From: Fragilariopsis cylindrus CCMP1102
Taxonomy: Eukaryota; Bacillariophyta; Bacillariophyceae; Bacillariales; Bacillariaceae
Assembly (NCBI GenBank): GCA_900095095.1
Contig: FMBT01000397.1
Span: 62,001 to 126,000 of the forward strand
Direction: 5' to 3'
Length of the DNA: 64,000 nt
The translations under genes were made by a program, and so were the position numbers. Numbering within the stretch: position 1 is the stretch's first letter; each line of letters starts with the position of its first letter. Under the pieces are notes generated by a model that saw nothing but the letters and a program-made list of their open reading frames with translations, ran no database searches and was not told the DNA's origin. This document shows positions 1 to 10,418 of this stretch, in pieces.

Positions 1-54
1 AAAATTGTGTATCCTTCATCTGGACCCTATCTCTCTTTCTTAATTTTCCTGTAG

Positions 55-697
55 CGCTTACGGATCGGAGGTCGGTTCGGTTGGTATCAAACTTATTCCG
101 ACTGGTGGTCTGTATGTTACAGGTGGGTTAACACCAAAGAATATCAACTGGATCAAAGGCAAAGATAGTCAGTTCATGACAGCATACCTTGACAAGGGAA
201 GAGTATCACCAATCCTCGATAATGTTCCCCTCCTTGCTGTTATGGTGGAAGATTTAGGTGTCCGAGGTGCTACCAAAAATGCCCAGATTGTACGTTTATA
301 TTTCTCTCTCCCTCGACACACACAAACACACACACACGCTTTGCAATTTCTTAATTCTGAACTTGGAAAGTCTTCTGTGTTGCAAATTATTCAATCTCAT
401 TTTTATTCTTCTTGTTTCTTCTTCTTTCCAATATCTTGGTAGGAATTCGAAAAATGGGAGGCTAGAAAGACTGCAGTGATCCATAGAAACTTCTCCTCTC
501 ATAAGGACCTGGACTCAATGGCAAAAAACCTCTCCTCTCATAAGGACCTAGACTCACTGGCAATGAGAGGAGAAACCGTTCCAATCCGCGTGGAAGAGGC
601 AGAAAAGGAAGCCGCATACTTCAGAACAATGGCACAAATTAGTACTGCGTTTACAGTTGGCATCATCGCCGGTCTTACGTTGATTAAGAAAAAGTAG
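55..697 (+). CDS. GLK: Glucokinase, 3' part (two exons), with hydrophobic C-terminal tail
   Basis: The gene is cut by the window's left edge. It phosphorylates glucose to glucose-6-phosphate at the start of glycolysis. Exon 55-289 follows an AG at 53-54 and encodes a GGLYVTGG stretch, then AYLDKGRVSPIL and a VPLLAVMVEDLGVRGA segment, matching the C-terminal part of bacterial-type glucokinases (PF02685). The intron is 290-442 (GTACGT...TGGTAG, phase 0). The last exon, 443-697, continues EFEKWEARKTAVIHRNF and then leaves the family: it carries a 13-residue tandem duplication (HKDLDS core, DNA 488-526 and 527-565) and a hydrophobic segment (about 18 residues from AQISTAF) ending in three lysines. 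Such a tail is unusual for glucokinase and looks like a tail anchor. The gene converges on the HEAT gene, 162 bp away. Family assignment is fairly secure; the membrane tail is inference from composition. Confidence 0.8.
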
Positions 698-859
698 AGA
701 AGTTTATCTTTTTTGATTTTTAATCACACGAATGTAGTTTTTATACTTTATCTGATTTTAAATTTTTCCCAGAATGTGTGTATGTTGAAGTCTATCACGG
801 TGTTTTAGCTATTACTGTTATCCTTTATGACATTTGAAAATACAATTTACTATTCTATA

Positions 860-3800
860 TTATTTGTCGGTCGTTTCCGCTTCGGAAGACGTGTTCGATC
901 CGGAGTGTTTGATATCTGATGCTGTATCGGCATCACCACCATGAACCTTCATTCTTACCCTTTCAAGACATTTCGTTGCATAGTAATCGACATCTCTATC
1001 ACGCCTTCCTTCCATCTTTTCCTTTTTCAATTGTTGGAGTAACGCGTATTTAATCACTCTGCATTCATCCTCGCCAAAAACGTGTACTACTGTGCCAAGG
1101 ACCAAACCAACATTCAGTCGAACATTAGCGATACGGTCGTCTGCAAGAGATAACGTCAATTTCAGAAGCTCACGCATGGGTGTGTTCTTTCCCTCGGCAT
1201 TAGCAGATTCGTCTTTCCATTTTGTGGGACAAATATTATTCATTAATATTACCTCCACCATTTTGAGGCAAAGTAGTCGCTGGCGGTAGTCGGGGTTCTT
1301 GGCACATGCTTGCATTTGGGGTATAACAAGAGCAGTAATCCATTCTCCACTAACATCTTCACCGTGACTGCCAAGACCGGTTCCTCCCAAACAAAGACAT
1401 TCTGCAGCTGTTTTACGGACAGCATCAACCCTGTCGTTCGTCAATCGTATACACATGCGGGCAATTTCAGCACGAGTCTCGAATTTATCGGTACAACCTA
1501 GAAGTGCGGGGACGATTTCTACAGCACTTTGTCGTACTCTCCACTGCTTACTATTAGCAAGTTCAGACAGTGTCGGTAAAAGACGTAAGACTTGCTCTTC
1601 CGACAAGACGGGTAGAAATACAGGATCGTTCTTTTCAATACTGCTTGAAGTCGTTTGAGACTGTATTGATGTGATAGATATGGCGTCGTCTTCCTCAGTA
1701 TCAAACCTAGGACGACTATCCTTGGTTGTGCCTCTTGAGGCATTTGTAACAGCGCGAAGTGCGGAACTAGTTACTTCAGGATCTGGGTCGTGTAATAGCC
1801 TCTGCACAAGAGGAATTAATCGCTCGTCTACGTGGCGTTTTTCGTACCGAATACTACGCCGTCCACCCATGTCGGACTGTTCCTTTGATGGTTGTTCTCC
1901 AGCTCGTTGAAGACCAACTAGAAGAGTTAAAAGCTCCCCTGCCGCAGTTGCAAGTGCTACTCGAACAGACGAACAAGGATCTTTCTGAAGCCTTATGGCA
2001 GCTGGAAGGAGGGCATCAAGTACACTGGACTCTCCAGCAGGAACAACTCCAGGTGGAGACGACAAAAGAACGATATCTGCAAGACGTGGAACACACAAAA
2101 CAGCCTCTCCCCTCACGCGTTCGTCAGAATCTGAAAGCAACGCGACAAGGACGTCAATGATGACGCTCGACCAGTGATCGCCAAGAGCATCGCACAACCG
2201 TTCACATTGAGCAGCCACAGCAAGTCGAACATGTGGTGCTCGATCTTCTGCGAGTCTGGTAGCGACTGGTAGTAGCTTGCATTGAAGGAGATAAACATCG
2301 GCAAAAATAGGATCTTCTCGGCTAGGGAGCCGTCGAAGATACTGACTTCCCTTGCTAGCATCTCCGAGAAAGGCATTAGGTAAGTGCTCGGCAAGATGCC
2401 ATGTTAAAGTCATAGCAGCTGACCGTAGTTGCGGTTCTGGATCTGTCATAGCTCTTTCACACATCAAAACAAGCCACGGGACACAACGTGAATCATAGAC
2501 TAACTCTGCAATCTCGTGAAGTACTGTAGCTGTTGATTTTCTCACAATGACTTCCACATCATGCAATGCTCTTGTAATAACCCCTCGCAGCTGTAACTGA
2601 TGAGGGAAATCTAGACGACTCCATAAAACTGGACCCAATGAACAGGCTGTAATCCGAGCACTAGTGCTTCTACTGGCTGCTAATCTATGTACAACAGCCA
2701 AGAATCTGTTACCAGCATGCAATCTATGATAATCGATACTGGAGTATTCCTCCTTTTTCTCGGAACAACGACGTCTCAACTCTTCTTGATCGATGTTTCT
2801 CTCCTCAGCCGAAATCTGTTCGCATTCTGGACTCCTCATGATAGGACAATTCAAAATGATTAATTTCAATAGACTACCTGCAGCGCCCAAATCGGCAATT
2901 GGTCCTGCATTTCCACCTTGAGTTCCACCTTGAGTAGTAGCGAAATTCTCTTCTTCGGATAGCTTCATTTCTGTATCGGCATCTAGAATATCGCATAAAC
3001 ACGCAATCAATTCACCACGTAACATGGCTGCAGGTGGAGAAGTAGGGTCAGCAAGAAATGTCCTCATACGCTGAAGTACATCACCAATTTGTAAAAGTAA
3101 CTTATCACTGGAGGCTGAAGCTATTAAATTGGCTTGGCTATTCCCTGTAACAGGTATAACCATTCCTCTACCGACGCGGCCACGACCACGGCCACCCCTT
3201 CCACCCATAGGACCGCCTCTAGGACCTCGACTACCATATCCAGAATTTAGTGGTGGAGGTGGTGGTATCCTACTCGGGTCCATTCGATTCTTCACGAAAT
3301 CAAACAGAACCTTCGACGCGCTCTTCGCTGCATCGGCATAATCCTGTGCAGAATGATTGTATAGTGAATGTCGGGGGGACGTTGTTGATTGCGATTCGTT
3401 CTTTTTGGCCATGGCAAATAATTTCTCAGCCTCTCGTTCTAAACCCACCACAAATAGGGTCATGATCCAAATTAATTTTTCTCCAACTCTGAGAATTGGT
3501 TCGCATTTTTTGCTGCGTGGTGTTAAATTCACAGCCTCAATCCATCTCTTTCGAATGAGTCCAGAATATGCATTAATGTGTTTGATTGAAGCTGCATGTT
3601 GTTGCTGCTGCTGCTGCTGCTGTTGACCGTCCTTAGCGATTGATCCCATTTCGGGTGGTGACGACGTGTTGCCGGGGAAAGAGGGTCCTCCCTCGCCATC
3701 AATTATCCTACCAAAGCCCGATCCTCGAATCAGTCGTCCCATTTCTTCTCGAGCCGACCGCAGCGCCTCATCGGGAATTTGACGTAGCACCAACTGTAAT

Positions 3801-5614
3801 GGTCTTTGACTTTGTCGCAACTCGTCGATTGTTTCAAAATGAGTAAGATTTTTAGTTTCAACGTTTCCAACTTTAACAATAAGGGAACCCACCTTGGCAC
3901 CAGCCTTCTTTGCAGGTCCACCAACCAGAACAGTCCGTACAACGGTTCTTTCCAAAACGTTTTCTACTGTTAATCCAAGCATTTCTCTTTCTATCATAAC
4001 AACGTATTCGCCCGGTTCACATTGATAATCCGACGTGAATTCACTTTCAATTACTGTATCGACGTCGTCCTCGATCTTGAAACCCTTTTTGTTTCTTCTT
4101 GTAAAAGATGATAGGAAGGATTTGTTCCGTAAAGATGGACGTTTCACACTACTAAACATATTGGAAAACATCGATGAGGCTGCATTCGAATTACTTGTTG
4201 TCGAAGAAGAAGAAGCCGTAGAAATGGTAGCAGGAACGGAAGCAACACTTTTGGTGGCGTCCTCGTTCGTTCCTCCTCCTCTTCCTAACACCGAAGCGGT
4301 GACATCGTCAAAATTAGTTGCTGGTTCAAGATCAATTCCTTCTTCCTCCTCCTCGATATGAGATTCACCCGAACAGGCTCGAAAGAATGCTAATGTGTTA
4401 TCTCCTCGTTTCGTAGTACAGGGTGGCAAAAAGTCAGGAACGATTGTTGGCGTGTCCGTTAAATCATCTTCGAAGTCATATCCGTCTCCAGTACTTGATA
4501 TAGATGTATCTAACGGATTTTCAATTACTGGTAACATACCATCCATTGTATCGTATGCCATTTCGACCTGTCTTAAAAGGAACTTAACTCGTTCGCAAGC
4601 GAATGTCGTTTTCCAGTTTTCCGTCTTGGCATCGTCGTCCTGCGAAGAAGAAGCTTTATCAACATCATCAGTACCGGTAGTAGCTATAGTATCGTTATTT
4701 TTTTGTGGATTGTTTGTACCGACGCCACTAAAATCATCATTATCATCACTTGCTTTCAAATATTCCATCAATAACAATTGTTGTAACAACGAATCGTTTT
4801 CACCGTTTGCCAATTTTTCAAGCAAGTTAGTAGAAGTTTTGTCATTTCCAACTTTTTGTTGAACAGACATGGCCGCAATTTCCGAACGCAGTAAACTCTT
4901 TACAGATTCAAGTGGTACCGGTTGGATCTTTCTGGGTTCTGGACGAACCGTCGGAGAAGGAGCTTGGTTTTGTCCCGAACCCCGTTGATGATATGGATGG
5001 TTCTGCTGCTGCTGCTGCTGTTGTTGTTGTCTCTGTTGATGTTGTTGATGTCTCTGATGCTGCAGTTGCTGGGGATTTTGTTGTTGTTGTTTTTGCTGTT
5101 GTTGTTGATTCTTTGCTAAACTATGAGCGTGTGCCTTCGCCATTTCGGCTTGTTCCGCGGGGGATTTATTGTTCGCGCTTGCGGCTTGTGCGACTGCTGC
5201 CATTGTTAATGCAGCTCGTGCCGCGTCGTCCGTTTGGGCACCTCCTCCTCCTCTACCACCGCCGTTTCTACCAGTATTATGTACATTACTCCCACCACTT
5301 CTATCTCTGCTGCCGCTTCTTTGTCTAGGCGGTAGCGGTAGCGGTGGTGGCGGTGGATGAGGAGACTGTCTATTGGCACGTTGCTGTTGTTGTTGTTGTT
5401 GTGGAGGCGGTGGCATCGGTGCTTGAGATTGTTGATGAGTACGCTGCTGCTGCTGCTGCTGAGGACGAGGACGAGCTCTATCATTTCTAGGAGGATTCGA
5501 CGGTGTAGTGGACGTCATATTGGCTCCTCCTCCTCCTCCTTGTGTGGTCATCACAGGCGGTGGTGGCTGCTTTGGATGATCTTGATTATCATCTGTCGAC
5601 GGTTGTTCGGTCAT
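860..5614 (-). CDS. PDZ and HEAT-repeat protein with polyglutamine/proline-rich N-terminus
   Basis: Single-exon ORF of 1584 residues. Residues 1-230 are low complexity (runs of Q, P, G and H). Around 532-612 there is a PDZ-like domain (EYVVMIEREMLGLTVENV, then GGPAKKAGAKVGSLIVKVG). Residues about 965-1555 form a long array of HEAT repeats (for example RAPHVRLAVAAQCERL, DPEVTSSALRAV, RVDAVRKTAAECL), most like the scaffold subunits of PP2A/PP4-type phosphatases. Between them is an R/G-rich patch (RGPRGGPMGGRGGRGRGRVG) that could bind RNA. A phosphatase-scaffold or adaptor role is inference; no catalytic domain is present. The start is the first ATG, with no upstream extension visible. CAG/CTG-type codon runs make length variation between strains likely. 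Confidence 0.88.
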   Translation of the reverse strand: MTEQPSTDDNQDHPKQPPPPVMTTQGGGGGANMTSTTPSNPPRNDRARPRPQQQQQQRTHQQSQAPMPPPPQQQQQQQRANRQSPHPPPPPLPLPPRQRSGSRDRSGGSNVHNTGRNGGGRGGGGAQTDDAARAALTMAAVAQAASANNKSPAEQAEMAKAHAHSLAKNQQQQQKQQQQNPQQLQHQRHQQHQQRQQQQQQQQQNHPYHQRGSGQNQAPSPTVRPEPRKIQPVPLESVKSLLRSEIAAMSVQQKVGNDKTSTNLLEKLANGENDSLLQQLLLMEYLKASDDNDDFSGVGTNNPQKNNDTIATTGTDDVDKASSSQDDDAKTENWKTTFACERVKFLLRQVEMAYDTMDGMLPVIENPLDTSISSTGDGYDFEDDLTDTPTIVPDFLPPCTTKRGDNTLAFFRACSGESHIEEEEEGIDLEPATNFDDVTASVLGRGGGTNEDATKSVASVPATISTASSSSTTSNSNAASSMFSNMFSSVKRPSLRNKSFLSSFTRRNKKGFKIEDDVDTVIESEFTSDYQCEPGEYVVMIEREMLGLTVENVLERTVVRTVLVGGPAKKAGAKVGSLIVKVGNVETKNLTHFETIDELRQSQRPLQLVLRQIPDEALRSAREEMGRLIRGSGFGRIIDGEGGPSFPGNTSSPPEMGSIAKDGQQQQQQQQQHAASIKHINAYSGLIRKRWIEAVNLTPRSKKCEPILRVGEKLIWIMTLFVVGLEREAEKLFAMAKKNESQSTTSPRHSLYNHSAQDYADAAKSASKVLFDFVKNRMDPSRIPPPPPLNSGYGSRGPRGGPMGGRGGRGRGRVGRGMVIPVTGNSQANLIASASSDKLLLQIGDVLQRMRTFLADPTSPPAAMLRGELIACLCDILDADTEMKLSEEENFATTQGGTQGGNAGPIADLGAAGSLLKLIILNCPIMRSPECEQISAEERNIDQEELRRRCSEKKEEYSSIDYHRLHAGNRFLAVVHRLAASRSTSARITACSLGPVLWSRLDFPHQLQLRGVITRALHDVEVIVRKSTATVLHEIAELVYDSRCVPWLVLMCERAMTDPEPQLRSAAMTLTWHLAEHLPNAFLGDASKGSQYLRRLPSREDPIFADVYLLQCKLLPVATRLAEDRAPHVRLAVAAQCERLCDALGDHWSSVIIDVLVALLSDSDERVRGEAVLCVPRLADIVLLSSPPGVVPAGESSVLDALLPAAIRLQKDPCSSVRVALATAAGELLTLLVGLQRAGEQPSKEQSDMGGRRSIRYEKRHVDERLIPLVQRLLHDPDPEVTSSALRAVTNASRGTTKDSRPRFDTEEDDAISITSIQSQTTSSSIEKNDPVFLPVLSEEQVLRLLPTLSELANSKQWRVRQSAVEIVPALLGCTDKFETRAEIARMCIRLTNDRVDAVRKTAAECLCLGGTGLGSHGEDVSGEWITALVIPQMQACAKNPDYRQRLLCLKMVEVILMNNICPTKWKDESANAEGKNTPMRELLKLTLSLADDRIANVRLNVGLVLGTVVHVFGEDECRVIKYALLQQLKKEKMEGRRDRDVDYYATKCLERVRMKVHGGDADTASDIKHSGSNTSSEAETTDK

Positions 5615-7059
5615 TGTTTGCTTTTTACAAATTTAAATTTTACTCCGTGATTGGCGTCGAAAAAAATGGAGAAGAAAATTATAGCGCTTGAATGAAAATC
5701 CTCTTTCCTGATGATGCATCAAAATAAATATCCCAGATCGCTTATTATTGTTCCAGAAACGAAATCCGAAATGCAGGAAACAAAAATGGTATGATTATTT
5801 TCGCCGTCGTCGTCCAGAAACCTTAGATCTTTCGATTCGCTTTATTTCTATTTTCCTTTCTTATTTAAAATACAGGTATTTTGACCCTATTAGTGTGAGG
5901 GTCTTTGTTGTTGTTGTGTTGTCTATGTCGTGATGTGGGTTTGTCGGGAATGATGGAAGTACAACGCCATTGAGCAGAGGAATACGGTACGCCAGTATGT
6001 TGTATGTGTAAAGTAAATAATAAATTATTGACTATTATTTATTGTATAAAGTTAGCTTACGACTAGTAAAAATTACTCTTTTGCACACAACTACTGCAAG
6101 TACGACTAGTAGTACTAGTAGGAAGCCGTTAATTTTCTACTGCCCTCATTTCTGGAGCGCGCGCGCCGCTTGCCAAGCGCCTCTTTTACAGAAGTAGCTT
6201 CTTTTTCGTTCACCAGTGAATTTACGGCGAGTTTTTTAAATTCGCATTGATGTTGCGTCTCGGCGCCTTGTCACACTAAATACAACAGATTTATTTTCAA
6301 TTGTCGTAACCCAGTTTATTATAACCATTTTCTTTAATTTATCTTTTGAAGTAAAACGAAAAACAATAATAAACAAATCAAAATGGTACGTATATTCAAC
6401 TTCCCTTTGTGTGCTGCATACTGATTCGTATTTATTGATAAACGGTATGGTTCCCCACTTTCTAATTTCCATTGGGACTTAAAAAAGCGGTCATCAAACA
6501 AACAAAAAACTCGATTTATTTTGATCGGATCGACGAGACAATTTCAAATTGAAAAAAAAACGCTTGTGGAGAGCATTGGTGGTTATTTTTCGTGAATTAT
6601 CCTCTTCTCCTTGACTATTTATTTGTTCGGGACCGATTTTCTTTTCTAAAAGAATACAGCATTGTCGTCATCATCTTCACCATCATCATCACCATGGTGG
6701 CCCACTAATCTTCAGTCGGAAAATCCGTGAAAACTTTTGGCTGTCGTTACCGCGCGTCTGTCTTTGATCCGTTCCTAGTACTAATTTTGCGTAGAAGCTA
6801 CGTAATGGTTTTTTTTTGAAAATCAAAAACAAAAAAACCAACCCACACACGATCGATCGATCAAACCTGTGTAATTGGTTTTCCCAACCAATTCTATTGA
6901 ATTTCTATTCGATCATTCCTTCATCCAAAATATTTAATCGTCTCTCATCGATTCATTCTTTTGTTATTCCTCTTCGGTTATAATATTTCTTCTTGATCCT
7001 CTTAATTCAACATCAATTATATATATTTTTAAATTAAAAAACACCAACCAACCACAATA
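5615..7059. other. Divergent intergenic region between the HEAT gene and Ran
   Basis: About 1.4 kb, AT-rich, holding the two divergent promoters. I see a GCGC-rich island at about 6158-6180 (GCGCGCGCGCC) and a CAT/ATC-rich microsatellite near 6665-6695. The short ORFs here have no coding character. An ATG directly followed by a GTACGT splice donor at about 6381-6390 could mark a 5'-UTR intron of Ran, but no acceptor could be assigned. Confidence 0.5.
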
Positions 7060-7722
7060 ATGACAATGACACAACAGGCTGATCCTGCTACACCAGAATT
7101 CAAATTGATCCTCGTTGGGGATGGTGGCGTTGGAAAAACGACCTTCGTCAAACGTCACTTGACAGGAGAATTCGAGAAGAAATACGTTGCAACTCTGGGG
7201 GTAGAGGTGCATCCCTTGAACTTCCACACCAATCGTGGTCCTATCAAATTCAATGTTTGGGACACAGCCGGACAAGAGAAATTTGGTGGTCTTCGTGATG
7301 GATACTACATCCAAGGTCAATGTGCTATTATCATGTTCGATGTTACTTCTCGTATTACATACAAGAATGTTCCTAACTGGCATCGTGATTTGACACGTGT
7401 TTGTGAAAATATTCCAATTGTACTTTGCGGGAACAAAGTAGAAATCAAGGATCGTAAGGTCAAGGCGAAACAAATTACGTTCCATCGTAAGAAGAATTTG
7501 CAATATTATGATATTTCGGCAAAGTCGAATTACAACTTCGAAAAGCCTTTCTTGTGGTTGGCACGTAAACTTTCCGGTGACAATGCCCTTCACTTCGTTG
7601 AGGCACCGGCATTACAACCACCAGAATTCCAATTCGACGAGAATCTTAAGAACCAATACGAACAAGAACTCCAGGCCGCTGCGGCACAACCTCTGCCAGA
7701 AGATGACGATGACGATCTTTAA
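7060..7722 (+). CDS. RAN: Ran GTPase (nuclear transport small G protein)
   Basis: 220 residues, the usual length for Ran, in one exon. Ran-GTP drives nuclear import and export by binding importins and exportins, and also acts in spindle assembly. Visible motifs: G1 GDGGVGKTT, switch I with [15 protein letters not shown]3 [18 protein letters not shown]5 [12 protein letters not shown], and the diagnostic acidic C-terminus ending EDDDDDL. The G4 motif reads NKVE instead of the canonical NKxD (codon GAA at 7441-7443), which is odd for a guanine-specificity position. The start ATG is preceded by an A/C-rich leader (accaaccaaccacaata). Identity is certain from the near full-length match to the very conserved family. 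Confidence 0.97.
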   Translation: MTMTQQADPATPEFKLILVGDGGVGKTTFVKRHLTGEFEKKYVATLGVEVHPLNFHTNRGPIKFNVWDTAGQEKFGGLRDGYYIQGQCAIIMFDVTSRITYKNVPNWHRDLTRVCENIPIVLCGNKVEIKDRKVKAKQITFHRKKNLQYYDISAKSNYNFEKPFLWLARKLSGDNALHFVEAPALQPPEFQFDENLKNQYEQELQAAAAQPLPEDDDDDL

Positions 7723-8865
7723 ATTTCCCTTGTTCTACCTTACGGTGTGTGTGTGTGATGTATTGTACATTATGTGATGATGTTGGACGTTTTTGTTTAG
7801 TGAAAGCAATCGTACCAATTTTTAACACCCCCAAGACAACACACACACTCGACGAAAATAAAAAAGATGTTTGCAGAGGAAGAGATGGATTTTCAAAATA
7901 TAGCATTACTGCTCACCACAACGAAACGAAATACGAAGAAAAAAATATACACAGCGGCAACACAACTGATATTATTTGGCCTTCGTTCCTTCTCGGGTAC
8001 AACTTTTTTTTTGTTTTTGAGAAGGATGATTGGCGTAAAAAAAATAAGATGGTGTTGAGAGTGACACAATCTTATTGATATATTTATATAACACTTGTAG
8101 TATATTAATTAGAGACACAAAAAAAGAAAAGAAAAATTACATATTTTTCTATCTATGTAGAGCAGCGTCTTTTACTACGTATGTAGAAATACTTGTACTG
8201 TATTCGAACAATTACAGAGAGAGCATCGCAGAGGCAGACACAAGCGATTATGAATTATTCCACGAATAAAGCGTGTTCTCAAATTTCCTTGAAGACACTA
8301 TCATTGCTTCTTGTTTGAGTTAAACTCAGCCATAATTGTTCTGTATTCCGTAGTGCGGTATTTTTGGCTTAGCATTAGATCGGCATGCTCAGCAGTTCAT
8401 ATGCATGACATCCACAGTGTATTAGTCTAGTTAGATTGAGAGGCATTCGCTTTGATATAATTGATATTTAGATAAAATTAGACAGTCAGATGAATGGTCG
8501 TGAAACGGAAGGGTGCTATAAATAGAGAATTCTTCAAAACTACAAGGAAGAAGGAAAAAAAATTAATTGCTTTGACGGAGGTGTATCCGACTGAAGTTTG
8601 AGTAGAAAATGTATTTCTCTATGTGGATTTTCGATTCCTGTCATGTCATTCATCAATTCGTTCTCTACTGAAGGGAAAACAAGTCAAGTAAATCAACCTT
8701 TCTTTTTTAAAAGCTCTTTCTATTTAAAAAAAAATACTTGCGTTGATTTATGTAGTTGTAGCGTTTGATGATGTAGACAGACAGTATAGAAACACTTTAT
8801 GTGAGCTGCATCTGTGTATATATCAAACACAGGGAAAGTCGTCTATACTATGTAATATTATTAAT
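7723..8865. other. Intergenic region, 3' of Ran and 3' of the light-harvesting gene
   Basis: 1.1 kb between two convergent genes, A/T-rich with many short A runs. It must contain both 3' UTRs. The short ORFs at 7749-8269 have no family resemblance and lie in AT-rich sequence, so I see no gene here. Confidence 0.5.
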
Positions 8866-9823
8866 TTAACTAAGAGCAGGAACTGATCCTGCAATGAGGA
8901 CGCTGGAAATATATCCTGCCATACCGATCATCGCCAACCGTCCATTCTTCAGTTCCTTCATGGCAATATCTTCCTTTTGTGTATCGTCCATCTTTGCCCA
9001 ACGTCCACTCCAATCGACGCAGGCTTCCTTATCGATTTCACCCGTAAAGGATTTCCCTTCTACTTCACCACGGTATTTGATTCCTTCAATGACAGCACAA
9101 AAGAGAATGAATTGTGCCCACCATTGTGCATCCGATTTAAAGAAGGCATCGATTGGATCAGTCGTATCGACTGGTCCTTTGAATGTCCACAGTTGTGGAA
9201 AGGACCAACCAACGGTAGCTAACATAGCAGATCGTCCATTGGCAAGTTCCGCTTTGCGTAGATGATCCAGAGGTGCCCATTGTGCCAATTCCATAGGATC
9301 AAACTGTAATGTATTTTATTATATCCGTGAATTGAAAACATGTATTTTTCAAGAAGCGATGCAATGGAAAAGGAGGCGCTTTTGATGTGAGAAATAAGAT
9401 AACAGACGCGTATGTATTTTTTCTATACAGTAATAGTGGAACTTGACAACGTTGTCAACGACACTCTGTCGTGTGTTTATGCCAGTAGCGTTGCGTACGT
9501 TATCCATCCCGACGATTGAGCCAGGAACGACCAAAAGGAAAAAGAAATACTACGTAGTACAATATAGCCAAAGCTCAGTCTTCCTGTCTTCTTCCACCGT
9601 ACACAACTAACAGCACTAAGGCTAAGGCTAAGGCTAAGCTTAAGCCTTTCAACTAATAAAAAAAAACACTTACAACTTTGCCTCCCGTTTCAGGACCAAC
9701 TCCTCGTAGAGTTTCTAAATCGGCAGCATTTAATTGCGTTCGAGATGTTGTGACTTGGCTTGTAGGTGCAAAGGCACTAACTCCGGCAATGGATGCAGTC
9801 AACAAAAGGGTTAGTTTCATCAT
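8866..9823 (-). CDS. Fucoxanthin-chlorophyll a/c light-harvesting protein, two exons
   Basis: Exon 1 is 9823-9674 and exon 2 is 9303-8866; the intron 9673-9304 (GTAAGT...TTACAG) is phase 0 and the joined CDS codes 195 residues. It is a thylakoid antenna protein binding chlorophyll and fucoxanthin. The N-terminus MMKLTLLLTASIAGVSAFAP is a signal peptide ending in the SAFAP motif used by diatoms to send proteins into the four-membrane plastid. Helix 1 carries ELANGRSAMLA and helix 3 KELKNGRLAMIGMAGY, the paired E/R chlorophyll-binding signature. Between the helices lies a short middle membrane segment (WWAQFILFCAVIEGIKY). The intron contains a CTAAGG hexamer repeat near 9616. Subfamily (Lhcf, Lhcr or other) cannot be settled by eye. 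Confidence 0.93.
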
Positions 9824-10418
9824 GGTTCTATTTTATTATTGGTTGATTGTTGTTGTTACCGTATTGACTCCTGCTGTAGGTAGATTATTCCTACTGCTTG
9901 CGATAGTTCTTCTGGTTTGTTAGCGTGATGTGTACAGTACTTTTTCGAAGTATGGAAGAACGACGAACGAAAATTAAGGTGAGATGACGTAAAGATATGC
10001 TAGCTGGGAATTCAAGTTGATAGTTCTTTTGCAAGTAACCCTAACCCTAAGTTGCAATAAAATAGCTGTATTTCGATTAGAGTTACGGTTTTAAACTTTT
10101 TTTTTTTTAAACATGAAAAAATGAGTTGTGATTGTCGACATAATTTTAAAATAATATGGTGTCTACCGGTAACTTACCGGTATGATTGGAATTTCTTCAA
10201 ATTTGTATCGTGGTGGTGTCACAAAACAAAAACAAAGACACAGACAACAACAACGACAAATCAACTGGATCTGACAACAAGTCCAAGTCGTACACGCCAC
10301 AAATATCGCAGAGTTTACGAAACACAAAATTGTTGATTCGAAGAGGAAATAGAAGGATCGACTTTTTTTGCAATTCAACTAAGTCAAACCGAGCCGAGCC
10401 GAGCAAGTAGCCCACAAG
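9824..10418. other. Divergent intergenic region between the light-harvesting and lipase genes
   Basis: About 600 bp holding both promoters. It contains a short telomere-like array, two CCCTAA units with flanking partial units, at about 10037-10050. The ORFs at 10121-10410 are short and overlap in several frames, so I do not call a gene. A GCCGAGCCGAGC motif lies just upstream of the lipase start. Confidence 0.45.

Noticed and set aside
6236-6472. Small minus-strand ORF between HEAT and Ran
   Set aside because: AT-rich, no family resemblance, would sit within the Ran promoter or leader.
10037-10050. Telomere-like CCCTAA repeat and, in the light-harvesting intron near 9616, a CTAAGG run
   Set aside because: Only two to four units, in the middle of gene-rich sequence; too short to call an interstitial telomere or chromosome end.
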